Part shown: positions 17,845-26,323 of the stretch, one piece after another
How positions within the stretch are numbered: the stretch's first letter is position 1
Layout of the letters: every line of letters starts with the position of its first letter
NCBI GenBank assembly: GCA_000828975.1
Contig: AP014683.1
Location: forward strand, 2,933,700 to 2,997,699
Origin: Burkholderiales bacterium GJ-E10
GTDB taxonomy: Bacteria; Pseudomonadota; Gammaproteobacteria; Burkholderiales; Burkholderiaceae_F
Direction of reading: 5' to 3'
Length of the DNA stretch: 64,000 nt
Notes under the pieces: model-generated
The model's input: only the letters and a program-made list of their open reading frames with translations
Told to the model about the DNA's origin: nothing
The model's database searches: none
Translations under genes and position numbers: made by a program

Positions 17845-18612
17845 ATGCTCGTACTCATCAATCTCGAAACCGCCGCCGCCCGACGCGCCGCGATGGCGCG
17901 GCAGCTCGACAAGCTCGGCCTCGCATTCGAGCGCGTCGGCGTCGACCTCCGTCACGCCGACGCCGACGGCGTGCAGCGCGAGATTGCCGCCTGCGCGCCG
18001 GGATTCCAGTTCCGCACCCAGGCGCTGAGCAACGCCGAGATCGGCTGCTGGCTCTCCCATCTGCGCGCCTGGGACCGCCTGCGCCGATCCGGGCATCCCG
18101 CCTGCGCGGTGATCGAGGACGATCTCCGGCTCGCGCCGCAGTTCGGGCACGCCCTGCACGTCCTGTCGGCGCAGGACCGCTTCGACCTGGTCTACCTCGG
18201 CACGTCCTCCCGCAATGTTTCGCAACGGCGCTTCGCGCAGTGCAGCGGCCTGCGGATCCACGAGCCCGTCGGGGTGATCCTCAACACCTGGGGATACGTC
18301 GTGACGCGCGCCTATGTCGAGCGCTTCTTCGCCGAGGGACCGGACTCCGGCAAGGACGGCGGCAAGTCGCTGCGCCGGATCCGCCTGCCGATCGACCACT
18401 TCCTCGGCGGTCGCGGCGGCCCGCTCCGCCCGCGCATCGGCGTCCTGCGGCCGGCCGTCGTGGAGGAGGATCCCGTCCTGGGGGCGGTCTCCCAGATCGG
18501 GCCCTATACGCGGCGGCTGGACCGGCTGCATCTGCTGCAGCGCATGCGGCGGCGGGTGCTCACCAGCTCGGTGGGCGAACTCTACTATTCCACCGTGTAC
18601 CGGTATCTGTAG
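17845..18612 (+). CDS. Glycosyltransferase family 25 (lipooligosaccharide type)
   Basis: A 255-residue GT25 enzyme, the family that adds galactose or other sugars to lipooligosaccharide. The motifs are clear: the N-terminal LVLINLETAAARRAAMARQL, SNAEIGCWLSHLRAWDRL, and the metal-binding EDD in CAVIEDDLRLA. TWGYVVTRAYVERFF and PIDHFLGG follow. The start ATG at 17845 places the family core at residue 1. It probably acts at the inner face of the inner membrane. The gene is isolated, divergent from the DUF971-ubi operon, with no other LPS genes nearby. The sugar donor is unknown. Confidence 0.83.
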   Translation: MLVLINLETAAARRAAMARQLDKLGLAFERVGVDLRHADADGVQREIAACAPGFQFRTQALSNAEIGCWLSHLRAWDRLRRSGHPACAVIEDDLRLAPQFGHALHVLSAQDRFDLVYLGTSSRNVSQRRFAQCSGLRIHEPVGVILNTWGYVVTRAYVERFFAEGPDSGKDGGKSLRRIRLPIDHFLGGRGGPLRPRIGVLRPAVVEEDPVLGAVSQIGPYTRRLDRLHLLQRMRRRVLTSSVGELYYSTVYRYL

Positions 18613-18686
18613 CGGCGGCGCGCGGTGTTGCCGCACGCGGTTTTGTAGCATCATCCGCGCAGAATCTTGCCGCGCGGGATGATTGC

Positions 18687-18887
18687 ATGGGCCGTCTGCT
18701 GATCGGGATCGGGTTGCTCTTCCTGGTGCTGGGAGCGCTCTGGCCGTGGCTTTCCCGGTTGCCGCTCGGCCGCCTGCCGGGGGACATCCACATCCACCGC
18801 GACGGGATGGACTTCTACTTCCCGCTGGCGACGAGCATCGTCATCTCGATCCTGATCTCGCTGATCCTGTGGCTGTGGCGGAGATAG
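18687..18887 (+). CDS. DUF2905 small membrane protein
   Basis: A 66-residue protein with two transmembrane helices (LLIGIGLLFLVLGALWPWL and a C-terminal ATSIVISILISLILWLW) separated by the conserved RLPGDIHIHRDGMDFYFPL loop. The GD-I-R/H-DG-x-FYFP pattern defines the DUF2905 family, of unknown function. The start is the ATG at 18687, 74 bases after the glycosyltransferase. Confidence 0.85.
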   Translation: MGRLLIGIGLLFLVLGALWPWLSRLPLGRLPGDIHIHRDGMDFYFPLATSIVISILISLILWLWRR

Positions 18888-18918
18888 GCGGTCGGGGGAT
18901 GCGGTTGGCTGGTGAAGA

Positions 18919-18994
18919 TGGCGCGCCCGGCAGGAGTCGAACCTGCGACCCTTGGCTTCGGAGGCCAATACTCTATCCACTGAGCTACGGGCGC
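18919..18994 (-). tRNA. tRNA-Arg, anticodon CCG
   Basis: Read on the minus strand, the 76-base gene has a seven-base acceptor stem (GCGCCCG with CGGGCGC), the D-arm TAGCTCAGTGGATAGAG, an anticodon stem TTGGC/GCCAA with loop CTCCGAA giving anticodon CCG, and the T-arm GCAGGTTCGACTCCTGC. The discriminator G and the CCA end are encoded. It decodes the arginine codon CGG, frequent in this GC-rich genome. It stands alone between the DUF2905 gene and priA. Confidence 0.97.
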
Positions 18995-19136
18995 ACATGA
19001 TTGCGGGCGGGAAAATCGCCGCGCAAAGGCGAAGTGTACCTGACGCGCCGCAGGGTTCGGTCGCCGGCGGCCGGAACGTCGCGGCATCGGGCGCGGCGAT
19101 GCGCACGGGCCGCCCCGGGGAAACCGGCGCGACCCA

Positions 19137-21149
19137 TCAAACCGATTGCGGATCGACCTCGAGGTCCCACCGCAGGACGCCGCCGCTGCCCCGCTCCCGC
19201 AAGGCCGGTAGCCAGACGTCGAGAAATGCATGCAGATCGGCCCGGCGTGCGGCCTCCACCAACAGCTGGCCGCGCGATTCGGACGCCAAGCGCGCCAGCG
19301 GCATCGGCACCGCGTCGTACAACCGGACGCGGTGGCGCCCGGCGATCTCGTCCCCCATCCGGGCCGCGGTCTCCAGAAACGCCAGCGCGGCATCGAGGGT
19401 CCGTGCCGTGGCGCGCAGCAAGGCCTGGTACACGAACGGCGGCATCCGCGCCGCGGACCGCTCCTCCAACTGCTCCTGGGCGAAATCGGCGAAGCAGTTG
19501 CGGGCCAGCGCCGCGAACAGCGGATGCTGGGGAAATCGCGTCTGCACCAGAACCCGGCTCTGCTGGCCGGCACGCCCTGCGCGGCCGGCCACCTGGGTGA
19601 GCAGCGCGAACAGGCGCTCCGGCGCCCGGAAGTCGGCGGCGACGAGCTGGGCATCGGCGTTGAGGATGCCCACCGCGCTCACGCGCTGGAAGTCATGCCC
19701 CTTCGCAACCATCTGGGTGCCGACGAGGATGTCGACCTCGCCGGCGTGGACGGCGTCGAATGCCGCCTCGGCATGCTGCAGACCGCGCGCGCCGCGGGTG
19801 CTGTCGCGATCGATGCGGGCGATCCGCGCCTCCGGCCAGGCTTCGCGCAGGGTTTCCTCGATGCGCTGGGTTCCCTGCCCCACCGGCTCGAGATCCTGGT
19901 TGCCGCAATCGGGACATGATGCGGGCACCCGGGCGCTCCATCCGCAGTGGTGGCAACGCAGCGCCGCCCCCGCCTTGTGGTAGGCGGCGAACGCATCGCA
20001 ATGGGGGCAACGAGACAGCCATTCGCAGGCACCACAACGCAGGACTGGAGCAAATCCGCGGCGATTCAGGAAAATGAGCGCTTGCTCACCACGCTCCAGC
20101 GCAGCGGCGACCGCCTCCCGCACCGGGGTCGCCAGACCTTGCTCCGGCGGGTAGTGATTGAGGTCGACCGCCTCGATCGCCGGCGGCAGGCCGTGCGCGC
20201 CGGCACGCTGGGCCAGCGACAACAGACGATAGCGACCGTGCTGGGCGTGCTGCCAGGTTTCCAGCGCCGGGGTGGCCGATCCGAGCACGATGGGCACCGC
20301 CTGGATCTGCGCCCGCTTCACCGCCAGATCCCGCGCCGAGTACGGCACGCCGCCCTGGGCCTTGAAGGACGCGTCGTGTTCTTCGTCGACCACGATCAGC
20401 GCCAGATGGGGAATCGACGAAAACACGGCGGTGCGGGTGCCCAGCACGATCCGGGCGCGGCCCTCGTGCGCCTGGATCCACGCTGCCGCTCGTTCGCCGG
20501 GCGTCATCCCGCTGTGCAGGCTGACGATGGGCGCCGTCGGAAACCGCCGCGCCAGCCGGCCCTGCAGTTGCGGCGTGAGGTTGATTTCGGGCACGAGAAA
20601 CAGGACCTGGCTGGGTTCCTGCGCCAGTACCCGCTCGATCGCGCCGAGATAGACCTCCGTCTTGCCGCTACCGGTGACACCGAAGAGGAGATGCGGAACG
20701 AAGCCTCGCGCGGCCGTCAGCGCCTGGATTGCTTCCGCCTGTTCCGCGCGCAGGGTCGGTCGCACGTCCGGCGGGTACGGGACCGCCGACGCAGCCGCCG
20801 CAGCGTCCGCCGGGGCCGACTTGCGTTTTCCGGGCGGGCGCCGCAACCGCGGCGGCAATGCCGGCAAGGCGACCTGGCCCCAGGCGTAGTGGTAATAGTC
20901 GGCGGCGAAACGACAGAGCTCCAGCCACTTCGGCGGCAGGTGGAGGCCGTCCCATAACGGCTCGCCCAGCGGCCGCACCCGTGCCGGATCGATCGCGCTT
21001 TCCGCCGCGAACCCGACGACGATACCGACCTGCTTGCGCCGGCCCACCGGCACCGCCCAGACGGAACCGAGGGAAACCGGCAGATCCGGGAGCCGATAAT
21101 CGAGCGGTTGGTCGATCGGCAGATCGACGATCACCCGCGCGTATCGCAT
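19137..21149 (-). CDS. priA: Primosomal helicase PriA
   Basis: A 670-residue replication-restart helicase that recognises stalled forks and loads DnaB through PriB/DnaT. In order: a 3'-DNA-binding domain at the N-terminus, Walker A GVTGSGKTEVYL, the DEEH box (IVVDEEHDASFKAQ), then the zinc-binding cysteines CGACEWLSRCPHC and CHHCGW..CPDCGN. The C-terminal helicase motifs include VGTQMVAKGHDF and QVAGRAGRAG. The start MRYARVIVDLP at 21149 was chosen from family agreement. Upstream codons in the same frame run into the AT-rich intergenic region. That region holds a perfect DnaA box about 100 bases before this start. Confidence 0.95.
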   Translation of the reverse strand: MRYARVIVDLPIDQPLDYRLPDLPVSLGSVWAVPVGRRKQVGIVVGFAAESAIDPARVRPLGEPLWDGLHLPPKWLELCRFAADYYHYAWGQVALPALPPRLRRPPGKRKSAPADAAAAASAVPYPPDVRPTLRAEQAEAIQALTAARGFVPHLLFGVTGSGKTEVYLGAIERVLAQEPSQVLFLVPEINLTPQLQGRLARRFPTAPIVSLHSGMTPGERAAAWIQAHEGRARIVLGTRTAVFSSIPHLALIVVDEEHDASFKAQGGVPYSARDLAVKRAQIQAVPIVLGSATPALETWQHAQHGRYRLLSLAQRAGAHGLPPAIEAVDLNHYPPEQGLATPVREAVAAALERGEQALIFLNRRGFAPVLRCGACEWLSRCPHCDAFAAYHKAGAALRCHHCGWSARVPASCPDCGNQDLEPVGQGTQRIEETLREAWPEARIARIDRDSTRGARGLQHAEAAFDAVHAGEVDILVGTQMVAKGHDFQRVSAVGILNADAQLVAADFRAPERLFALLTQVAGRAGRAGQQSRVLVQTRFPQHPLFAALARNCFADFAQEQLEERSAARMPPFVYQALLRATARTLDAALAFLETAARMGDEIAGRHRVRLYDAVPMPLARLASESRGQLLVEAARRADLHAFLDVWLPALRERGSGGVLRWDLEVDPQSV

Positions 21150-21481
21150 CCCACTCTCGGTCAAAATATCGCGCACTTTCTCAAGATTCGCAGCTAACCC
21201 ATTCTTTTTGCTGAAAGCCCGTACGGACTTTTCCGAGCGGCCGGCGTCCTGTGGATAACTATGTGGAAAAGCGCGGGAAAAGCGCGCCAAGTCCTCGACA
21301 GGCCTGGAATTTGGTGGAATCGCTCCCGCCGGGACAATTCCGAAAATACATTTGTTTTCAAGCGGTTACATAACAAATTCAGGGGGTTTGCCACGTTCCC
21401 CGAGGGGAAGGCCCCGAATTTCGGGCTTTCCCCAATTTTGTGCATAAGTCAAGAAGACGGCGCCCGCGGAATCGGCCCGAA
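21150..21481. promoter_or_regulatory. hemE-priA intergenic region with DnaA box
   Basis: This 332-base gap is AT-rich compared with its surroundings. It contains a perfect 9-base DnaA box on the plus strand, TGTGGATAA, at 21250-21258, followed after three bases by the near match TGTGGAAAA at 21262-21270. Two copies of AAAAGCGCG follow (21267-21275 and 21278-21286), then a stretch with many A/T around 21330-21380. It must hold the priA promoter and the end of the hemE message. No coding frame in it looks real. Confidence 0.55.
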
Positions 21482-22573
21482 TCAAGCCTTGCGACCGCGC
21501 AGGCTGCGGCTGTGCGCATGCACTGTTTCGACCAGCGCCGCGACTGATTCCGGATCGGTGAACTGCGAAATTCCATGCCCCAGATTGAACACGTGGCCAT
21601 CCCAGGTGCCGTCGCTGCGTTGCGGATCGCCGAACGAATCGAGGATCCGGCGGGCTTCGGCGCATGCCGGTTCGGCACCGGCAAGCAGGGCCATCGGGTC
21701 GAGGTTGCCCTGCAACGCGCAGCGGTCGCCGATCCGCGCGCGCGCGCGGCCCAGGTCGACCGTCCAGTCCACGCCCACGGCGTCAGCCCCGGTCTGCGCC
21801 AGGTCTTCGAGCCAGACGCCGCCGCCCTTGGTGAACACGATGCAGGGCACCCGCTCGCCCTCCGCCTCGCGCTGCAACCCCTGCACGACGCGCGTCATCG
21901 GGTCGAGCGAAAACGTTCGGAAGGCGGGATCCGCCAGGACGCCACCCCAGGTGTCGAAGATCATCACCGCCTGGGCGCCGGCGCGGATCTGGGCATTGAG
22001 ATAGTCGGTGACCGCCCGGACGTTGACGTCGAGGATCCGCTGCATCAGGTCGGGCCGCCGGTACAGCATTTCCTTGACCGTGCGGAAGTCGTCCGATCCG
22101 CCGCCCTCGACCATGTAGCAAGCCAGCGTCCACGGACTGCCCGAGAAACCGATCAGCGGGATGCGGCCGGCCAGCGCGCCGCGGATCGAGCGGACCGCGT
22201 CCATCACATAGCGCAACCGGTCTTCGGGATCCGGCGCCGCCAGCGCGGCGACATCTGCTTCGGAGCGCACCGGACGCGCGAACCGCGGTCCCTCGCCCTC
22301 GACGAAATGGAGGCCCAGGCCCATGGCGTCGGGAACCGTGAGAATGTCCGAGAACAGGATCGCCGCATCCAGGGGATAGCGATCGACCGGCTGCAGGGTG
22401 ACCTCGGTGGCCAGATCCGGAGACTGGGCCAGCGCAAGGAAGCTGCCGGCACGCTTGCGCGTCGCGTTGTATTCCGGGAGATAACGCCCCGCCTGGCGCA
22501 TCAGCCAGATCGGGGTGTATTCGGTCGGCTGGCGCAACAGGGCGCGCAGAAAGGTATCGTTCGTAGGTTTCAC
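21482..22573 (-). CDS. hemE: Uroporphyrinogen decarboxylase
   Basis: A 363-residue cytoplasmic enzyme that removes four carboxyl groups from uroporphyrinogen III to give coproporphyrinogen III in haem synthesis. Signature stretches are [15 protein letters not shown] at the N-terminus, [41 protein letters not shown] and the C-terminal [16 protein letters not shown]. The start is a GTG at 22573 (GTG-Lys-Pro-Thr-Asn-Asp), because the longer ATG frame upstream overlaps the divergent DUF167 gene and lacks similarity. Only 19 bases separate the two start codons, so their promoters overlap neighbouring coding sequence. Confidence 0.95.
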   Translation of the reverse strand: MKPTNDTFLRALLRQPTEYTPIWLMRQAGRYLPEYNATRKRAGSFLALAQSPDLATEVTLQPVDRYPLDAAILFSDILTVPDAMGLGLHFVEGEGPRFARPVRSEADVAALAAPDPEDRLRYVMDAVRSIRGALAGRIPLIGFSGSPWTLACYMVEGGGSDDFRTVKEMLYRRPDLMQRILDVNVRAVTDYLNAQIRAGAQAVMIFDTWGGVLADPAFRTFSLDPMTRVVQGLQREAEGERVPCIVFTKGGGVWLEDLAQTGADAVGVDWTVDLGRARARIGDRCALQGNLDPMALLAGAEPACAEARRILDSFGDPQRSDGTWDGHVFNLGHGISQFTDPESVAALVETVHAHSRSLRGRKA

Positions 22574-22592
22574 GCGCGCTCGTTCACGACAA

Positions 22593-22943
22593 ATGGAAAA
22601 ACCCGATTTTCGCACGACGACGCTGCCGATCTGGGCACGCCAGGACGGCAATTTCGTGGTGCTATCGCTGCGCGTGCAACCGGGCGCCAAACGCACCGCG
22701 GCGGCGGGCCCCTACGGCGATCGGCTGAAGATCGCCCTGCACGCGCCGCCGGTGGACGGCAAGGCCAACGCCGAACTGCTTCGCTTCCTCGGCGATGCGC
22801 TGCGCCTGCGCGGCCGGCAGCTTGCGCTCACGGCAGGGGCGGCCAGTCGCGACAAGCAGGTCCGGATATCCGGCCTCGATGAAACCGGCGCGCTGGCCGA
22901 CCTGGCCCCCCGGCTCGCCGCCCTGAATGCGGCGGCACCATGA
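22593..22943 (+). CDS. DUF167/YggU family protein
   Basis: A 116-residue soluble protein of the UPF0235/DUF167 family, of unknown biochemical role. It has the typical core: [18 protein letters not shown], then [21 protein letters not shown], then [18 protein letters not shown]. The ATG at 22593 is divergent from hemE. A bidirectional intrinsic terminator begins at its stop codon. In many proteobacteria the gene follows yggT or proC; here it stands alone. Confidence 0.85.
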   Translation: MEKPDFRTTTLPIWARQDGNFVVLSLRVQPGAKRTAAAGPYGDRLKIALHAPPVDGKANAELLRFLGDALRLRGRQLALTAGAASRDKQVRISGLDETGALADLAPRLAALNAAAP

Positions 22944-22976
22944 AAAAAGGCAGGCCTTGTGGGCCTGCCTTTCTTT
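22943..22976. terminator. Bidirectional rho-independent terminator
   Basis: Eleven-base arms (22946-22956 and 22962-22972, AAAGGCAGGCC with GGCCTGCCTTT) enclose a five-base loop. A-rich sequence precedes the stem and T-rich sequence follows, so it can end the DUF167 message on the plus strand and the His-rich gene message on the minus strand. Confidence 0.9.
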
Positions 22977-22992
22977 GCGGGGAGTCCCCGGC

Positions 22993-23196
22993 TTAGTGCT
23001 TCTTGGCGGCCTTCTTGGCAGCGTGGTGCGCAACGCGATGGCCGTGACGATGACCATGACGATGGCTGCGGGCATGGTGGCGAACGACGTGGTGCGCGGC
23101 CGGCTTCTTGGCAGGAGCGGGCTTGGCAGCGTCAGCCGCATACGCGGTGCCGGCGGCGAACATCGAGGCGATCATCAGAGCAAGCAGTTTCTTCAT
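22993..23196 (-). CDS. Small exported His/Lys/Ala-rich protein
   Basis: A 67-residue protein. A clean signal peptide (MKKLLALMIASMFAAGTAYA, cut before ADA) is followed by 47 residues composed almost only of Ala, Lys, Pro, His and Arg, with HHARSHRHGHRHGHR in the middle. Eleven of the mature residues are histidine, which suggests metal or anion binding in the periplasm, but this is inference from composition. A GGAAG binding site precedes the ATG and a good terminator follows the stop, so it is a single-gene unit. The family is not recognised. Confidence 0.72.
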   Translation of the reverse strand: MKKLLALMIASMFAAGTAYAADAAKPAPAKKPAAHHVVRHHARSHRHGHRHGHRVAHHAAKKAAKKH

Positions 23197-23477
23197 TTTG
23201 GCTTCCGTGGATTAATTGAAAAATCCGATATCGTTCGCAGAGTGCCCCCGCCGGAATTGGCGGTTCAGCGTTCTGCGCTCTGGAGCGATAACGTCGGAGC
23301 GCTCGCAGCCGTTGACAGAGGTCTTCGAAGGAACCCCCGGCGACGTCGCCGCTTCCGCAACTCCACCCCCTCATTGGGATCGGGATTGCGGATGTCCACG
23401 TCTCACGCATGGTGCCGCAACAGATCCGGGTCGATTATGCACCAAAATTGCGCGGCCGCCGATATTTTGCGAAATAG

Positions 23478-24872
23478 ATGATGAATTCCGATACCGATCC
23501 GATCGTCGCGATCGCCACAGCGCCCGGGAAGGGCGGGGTTGGGGTCGTCCGGATCTCCGGACCCGACCTCGAACCGTTCATCCAGGGCCTGCTCGGCCCC
23601 GCGCGGGCCGCGCACCTGCGTCCCCGGGTCGCGCTGCACGCCGATTTTTGCGACGATCATGGCCGCGCCATCGACTCGGGGATCGCGCTGTGGTTTCCCG
23701 CGCCCCGCTCCTACACCGGCGAATCGGTGCTCGAGCTCCAGGGGCATGGCGGCCCCGCCGTGCTGCAGATGATCCTCGCCCGTTGCCTGCAGGCGGGGAG
23801 CGGGGTCGGTGCACGCATCGCGCACCCGGGGGAGTTCACGCAGCGGGCATTCCGCAACGGCAAGATCGACCTCGCCCAGGCCGAAGCGGTGGCCGACCTC
23901 ATCGACGCCGGTACCGCCGCCGCCGCGCGCGGCGCCCTGCGCTCGCTGCAAGGGGAGTTCTCCCGCGCCGTGCAGGCGTTGGCGACCGATCTCCTGGAAC
24001 TGCGGGCGCTGACCGAAGCCACCCTCGACTTTCCCGAGGAGGAGATCGAATTCCTGCGGGCGGCGGACTGCCGGCGCCGGCTGGCGCAGGCAAGCGACGC
24101 GCTGCATGCGCTGCTCCACCGGGCGCGCCAGGGGGCGCTGCTGCGCGAAGGCATCCATGTCGTGCTCGCCGGCTCGCCCAATGTCGGCAAGTCCAGCCTG
24201 CTCAACGCGCTGGCCGGCGAGGAGGTCGCGATCGTCACCGAGCACCCCGGGACGACCCGCGACCGCATCGAGCGCCGGATCGCCATCGACGGGGTCGTGC
24301 TGAACGTCGTCGACACCGCCGGATTGCGGGAGACGACCGACCCGGTGGAGGCGATCGGCATCGCGCGCACCCGCGGGGCGCTTGCCAGCGCGGACATCGT
24401 GCTGCATCTCGTCGACGACCGGCAGCCCGAGGGGCCGGACGACGCCGCGAGCGATGCCGCGATTGCCGCCGGCGCCGCCGCGGGGGTGGCGGTGCTGCGC
24501 GTTCGCAACAAGATCGACCTCACCGGGTCGCCGCCCGGCCTGGAGGACGGATGCGTCCGGATTTCGGCCCGCAGCGGGGCCGGACTCGACGTCTTGCGGC
24601 GGGAGATCCTCCGAATCGCGGGCTGGGAGGGGGAACACGAAGCCGGCGGCGAGACCACGTTCCTGGCCCGCGCGCGGCACGTGCATGCGCTCGAGCGCGC
24701 CGTCGCCCATCTCGACGCCGCCCGCGCGCAGGCGGATCAGAACTACGCCCTGCCGGAGTTGATGGCCGAGGAACTGCGCCTTGCCGGCGACGCTCTGGGC
24801 GAGGTCACGGGAGCGGTGACCGCGGATGACGTGCTCGGCGAGATCTTCGGGCGGTTTTGTATCGGAAAATAG
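23478..24872 (+). CDS. mnmE: tRNA modification GTPase MnmE
   Basis: A 464-residue GTPase that with MnmG installs the 5-carboxymethylaminomethyl group on wobble U34 of certain tRNAs. The N-terminal folate-binding domain starts with [23 protein letters not shown] helical domain follows, with the inserted G domain: Walker [16 protein letters not shown], switch [11 protein letters not shown] and DTAGLRET. The C-terminus is the invariant CIGK with its catalytic cysteine. Two adjacent ATGs (23478, 23481) are possible. In most relatives mnmE follows yidC near the origin; here it is 15 kb away from yidC, beside panB and on the opposite strand. Confidence 0.96.
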   Translation: MMNSDTDPIVAIATAPGKGGVGVVRISGPDLEPFIQGLLGPARAAHLRPRVALHADFCDDHGRAIDSGIALWFPAPRSYTGESVLELQGHGGPAVLQMILARCLQAGSGVGARIAHPGEFTQRAFRNGKIDLAQAEAVADLIDAGTAAAARGALRSLQGEFSRAVQALATDLLELRALTEATLDFPEEEIEFLRAADCRRRLAQASDALHALLHRARQGALLREGIHVVLAGSPNVGKSSLLNALAGEEVAIVTEHPGTTRDRIERRIAIDGVVLNVVDTAGLRETTDPVEAIGIARTRGALASADIVLHLVDDRQPEGPDDAASDAAIAAGAAAGVAVLRVRNKIDLTGSPPGLEDGCVRISARSGAGLDVLRREILRIAGWEGEHEAGGETTFLARARHVHALERAVAHLDAARAQADQNYALPELMAEELRLAGDALGEVTGAVTADDVLGEIFGRFCIGK

Positions 24873-24912
24873 CGGGCGGCGATTCCGCCCGCACTCCTGG
24901 GAGGGCCTCGGC

Positions 24913-25713
24913 TTGCGACGTACCATTCACGATCTCCGTCAGCTCGCGGCGACCCGCAAGCTGGCCAGCCTCACCTGCTATGACGCGAGCTTCGCCGGCG
25001 TGCTGGACGATGCCGGAATCGACATCCTGCTCGTCGGCGATTCGCTCGGCATGGTCATCCAGGGCCATGCGTCCACCCTGCCCGTCACGGTCGCGGACGT
25101 CGCGTACCACACCCGCGCGGTCGCGCGGGGCGTCCGCACCGCATGGATCGTCGCCGACATGCCGTTCGGCTCCTACCAGGCGAGCCCGGAGCAGGCCTTG
25201 GGCAACGCCGTCGAATTGATGCAGGCGGGCGCGGACATGGTGAAGCTCGAGGGCGGCGAGGAGATGGCGGCGACGGTCGCCTTCCTGGTCGCCCGGGGGG
25301 TTCCCGTCTGCGGGCACGTCGGGCTCACGCCGCAACACGTGCAGACGCTCGGCGGATACCGGATCCAGGGCAAGGATGCCGCCGGGGCGGAACGGGTCCT
25401 GGCGGGTGCGCGCGCGATCGAGGAGGCGGGCGCCGCCATGCTGGTCGTCGAGGCCGTACCCCACTCGCTGGCCGAACGCATCGTCGCACGGCGACAGTCG
25501 CTGGTCATCGGGATCGGAGCGAGCGCCGCCTGCGACGGACAGGTCCTCGTGCTTCACGACATGCTCGGAATCACCCCGGGCAAGCGTCCGCGCTTCGTGA
25601 AGGATTTTCTCGCCGACGGCGGCTCGGTTGAAGCGGCGGTCCGGCGATACGTCGACGCGGTGCGCATCGGTGCCTTTCCGGGTCCGGAGCACGTCTATCC
25701 CGACGAAGCGTAG
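24913..25713 (+). CDS. panB: 3-methyl-2-oxobutanoate hydroxymethyltransferase PanB
   Basis: A 266-residue cytoplasmic enzyme that transfers a hydroxymethyl group from methylene-tetrahydrofolate to ketoisovalerate, the first committed step of pantothenate synthesis. Family motifs: [31 protein letters not shown] with the magnesium ligand Asp, [30 protein letters not shown]. The best start is a TTG at 24913, preceded by a GGGAGGGC binding site. An upstream ATG overlaps the end of mnmE and adds unrelated residues. panC is not adjacent. Confidence 0.93.
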   Translation: MRRTIHDLRQLAATRKLASLTCYDASFAGVLDDAGIDILLVGDSLGMVIQGHASTLPVTVADVAYHTRAVARGVRTAWIVADMPFGSYQASPEQALGNAVELMQAGADMVKLEGGEEMAATVAFLVARGVPVCGHVGLTPQHVQTLGGYRIQGKDAAGAERVLAGARAIEEAGAAMLVVEAVPHSLAERIVARRQSLVIGIGASAACDGQVLVLHDMLGITPGKRPRFVKDFLADGGSVEAAVRRYVDAVRIGAFPGPEHVYPDEA

Positions 25714-25960
25714 AAAGGCGGGGCGCATGCGGTCGTCCGGTAGGGCGATGGCGCGCAATCGGGCGGAAGAAATCACTGGCATTCCCGGGGAGATTGGAGT
25801 AATTTTTGCGCGCAGTCGATTCCGGCGCTGCGCATTCCGGGCATCTTCCATCGACGCCCGGTTCATTGTCGCGGCAACCGGTTCCGCCGCCAGTCCGGCC
25901 GCGCCAATCGCTTGCGCGCCGCGGGCGCATCCCGCGTCAATTCGTAGGATGAGTTCGCGT

Positions 25961-26167
25961 ATGCCGACTGGAACGGTGAAATGGTTCAATGAAACCAAGG
26001 GGTTCGGGTTCATCAAGCCCGACGACGGGGGTAGCGACGTGTTTGCGCACTACAGCGGCATCAAGTCCAAGGGGTTTCGGACCTTGAAAGAGAACCAGCG
26101 CGTCGAATATCAGGTGCAGCAGGGTCAGAAGGGCCTGCAGGCAGTCGAGATCAACATCCTTGCCTGA
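25961..26167 (+). CDS. Cold-shock domain protein (CspA family)
   Basis: A 68-residue single-domain cold-shock protein that binds single-stranded RNA and DNA. It carries both RNA-binding motifs, [10 protein letters not shown] (RNP1) and DVFAHYSGI (RNP2), in the order [18 protein letters not shown]. The ATG at 25961 matches the family start. Another ATG four codons earlier sits directly beside the likely binding site. The 247-base gap to panB leaves room for the long structured leader usual for such genes, but I cannot point to a specific element in it. Confidence 0.93.
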   Translation: MPTGTVKWFNETKGFGFIKPDDGGSDVFAHYSGIKSKGFRTLKENQRVEYQVQQGQKGLQAVEINILA

Positions 26168-26323
26168 GTAAGCCCTGGGCCGGCCGGTCCGCGGAGCCGC
26201 GGCCGCGCCGGCGGGACGGTTCCGGCGGGAGCCGGGCCGGGCTCCGGCGGAGCCTCGGCGACGGGTACGCCTTCCTTGCCGCCACCACCATCGATCCCCT
26301 TCCATCCACCCATCCACACCACC

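Noticed and set aside
23197-23477. Possible small gene or RNA upstream of mnmE
   Set aside because: No frame with a plausible start and composition, and no recognisable RNA fold; it is probably promoter sequence.
26168-26323. GC-rich inverted repeats after the cold-shock gene as a terminator
   Set aside because: Several short GC stems (for example GGAGCC/GGCTCC) exist, but none is followed by a T tract, so no confident terminator can be called.
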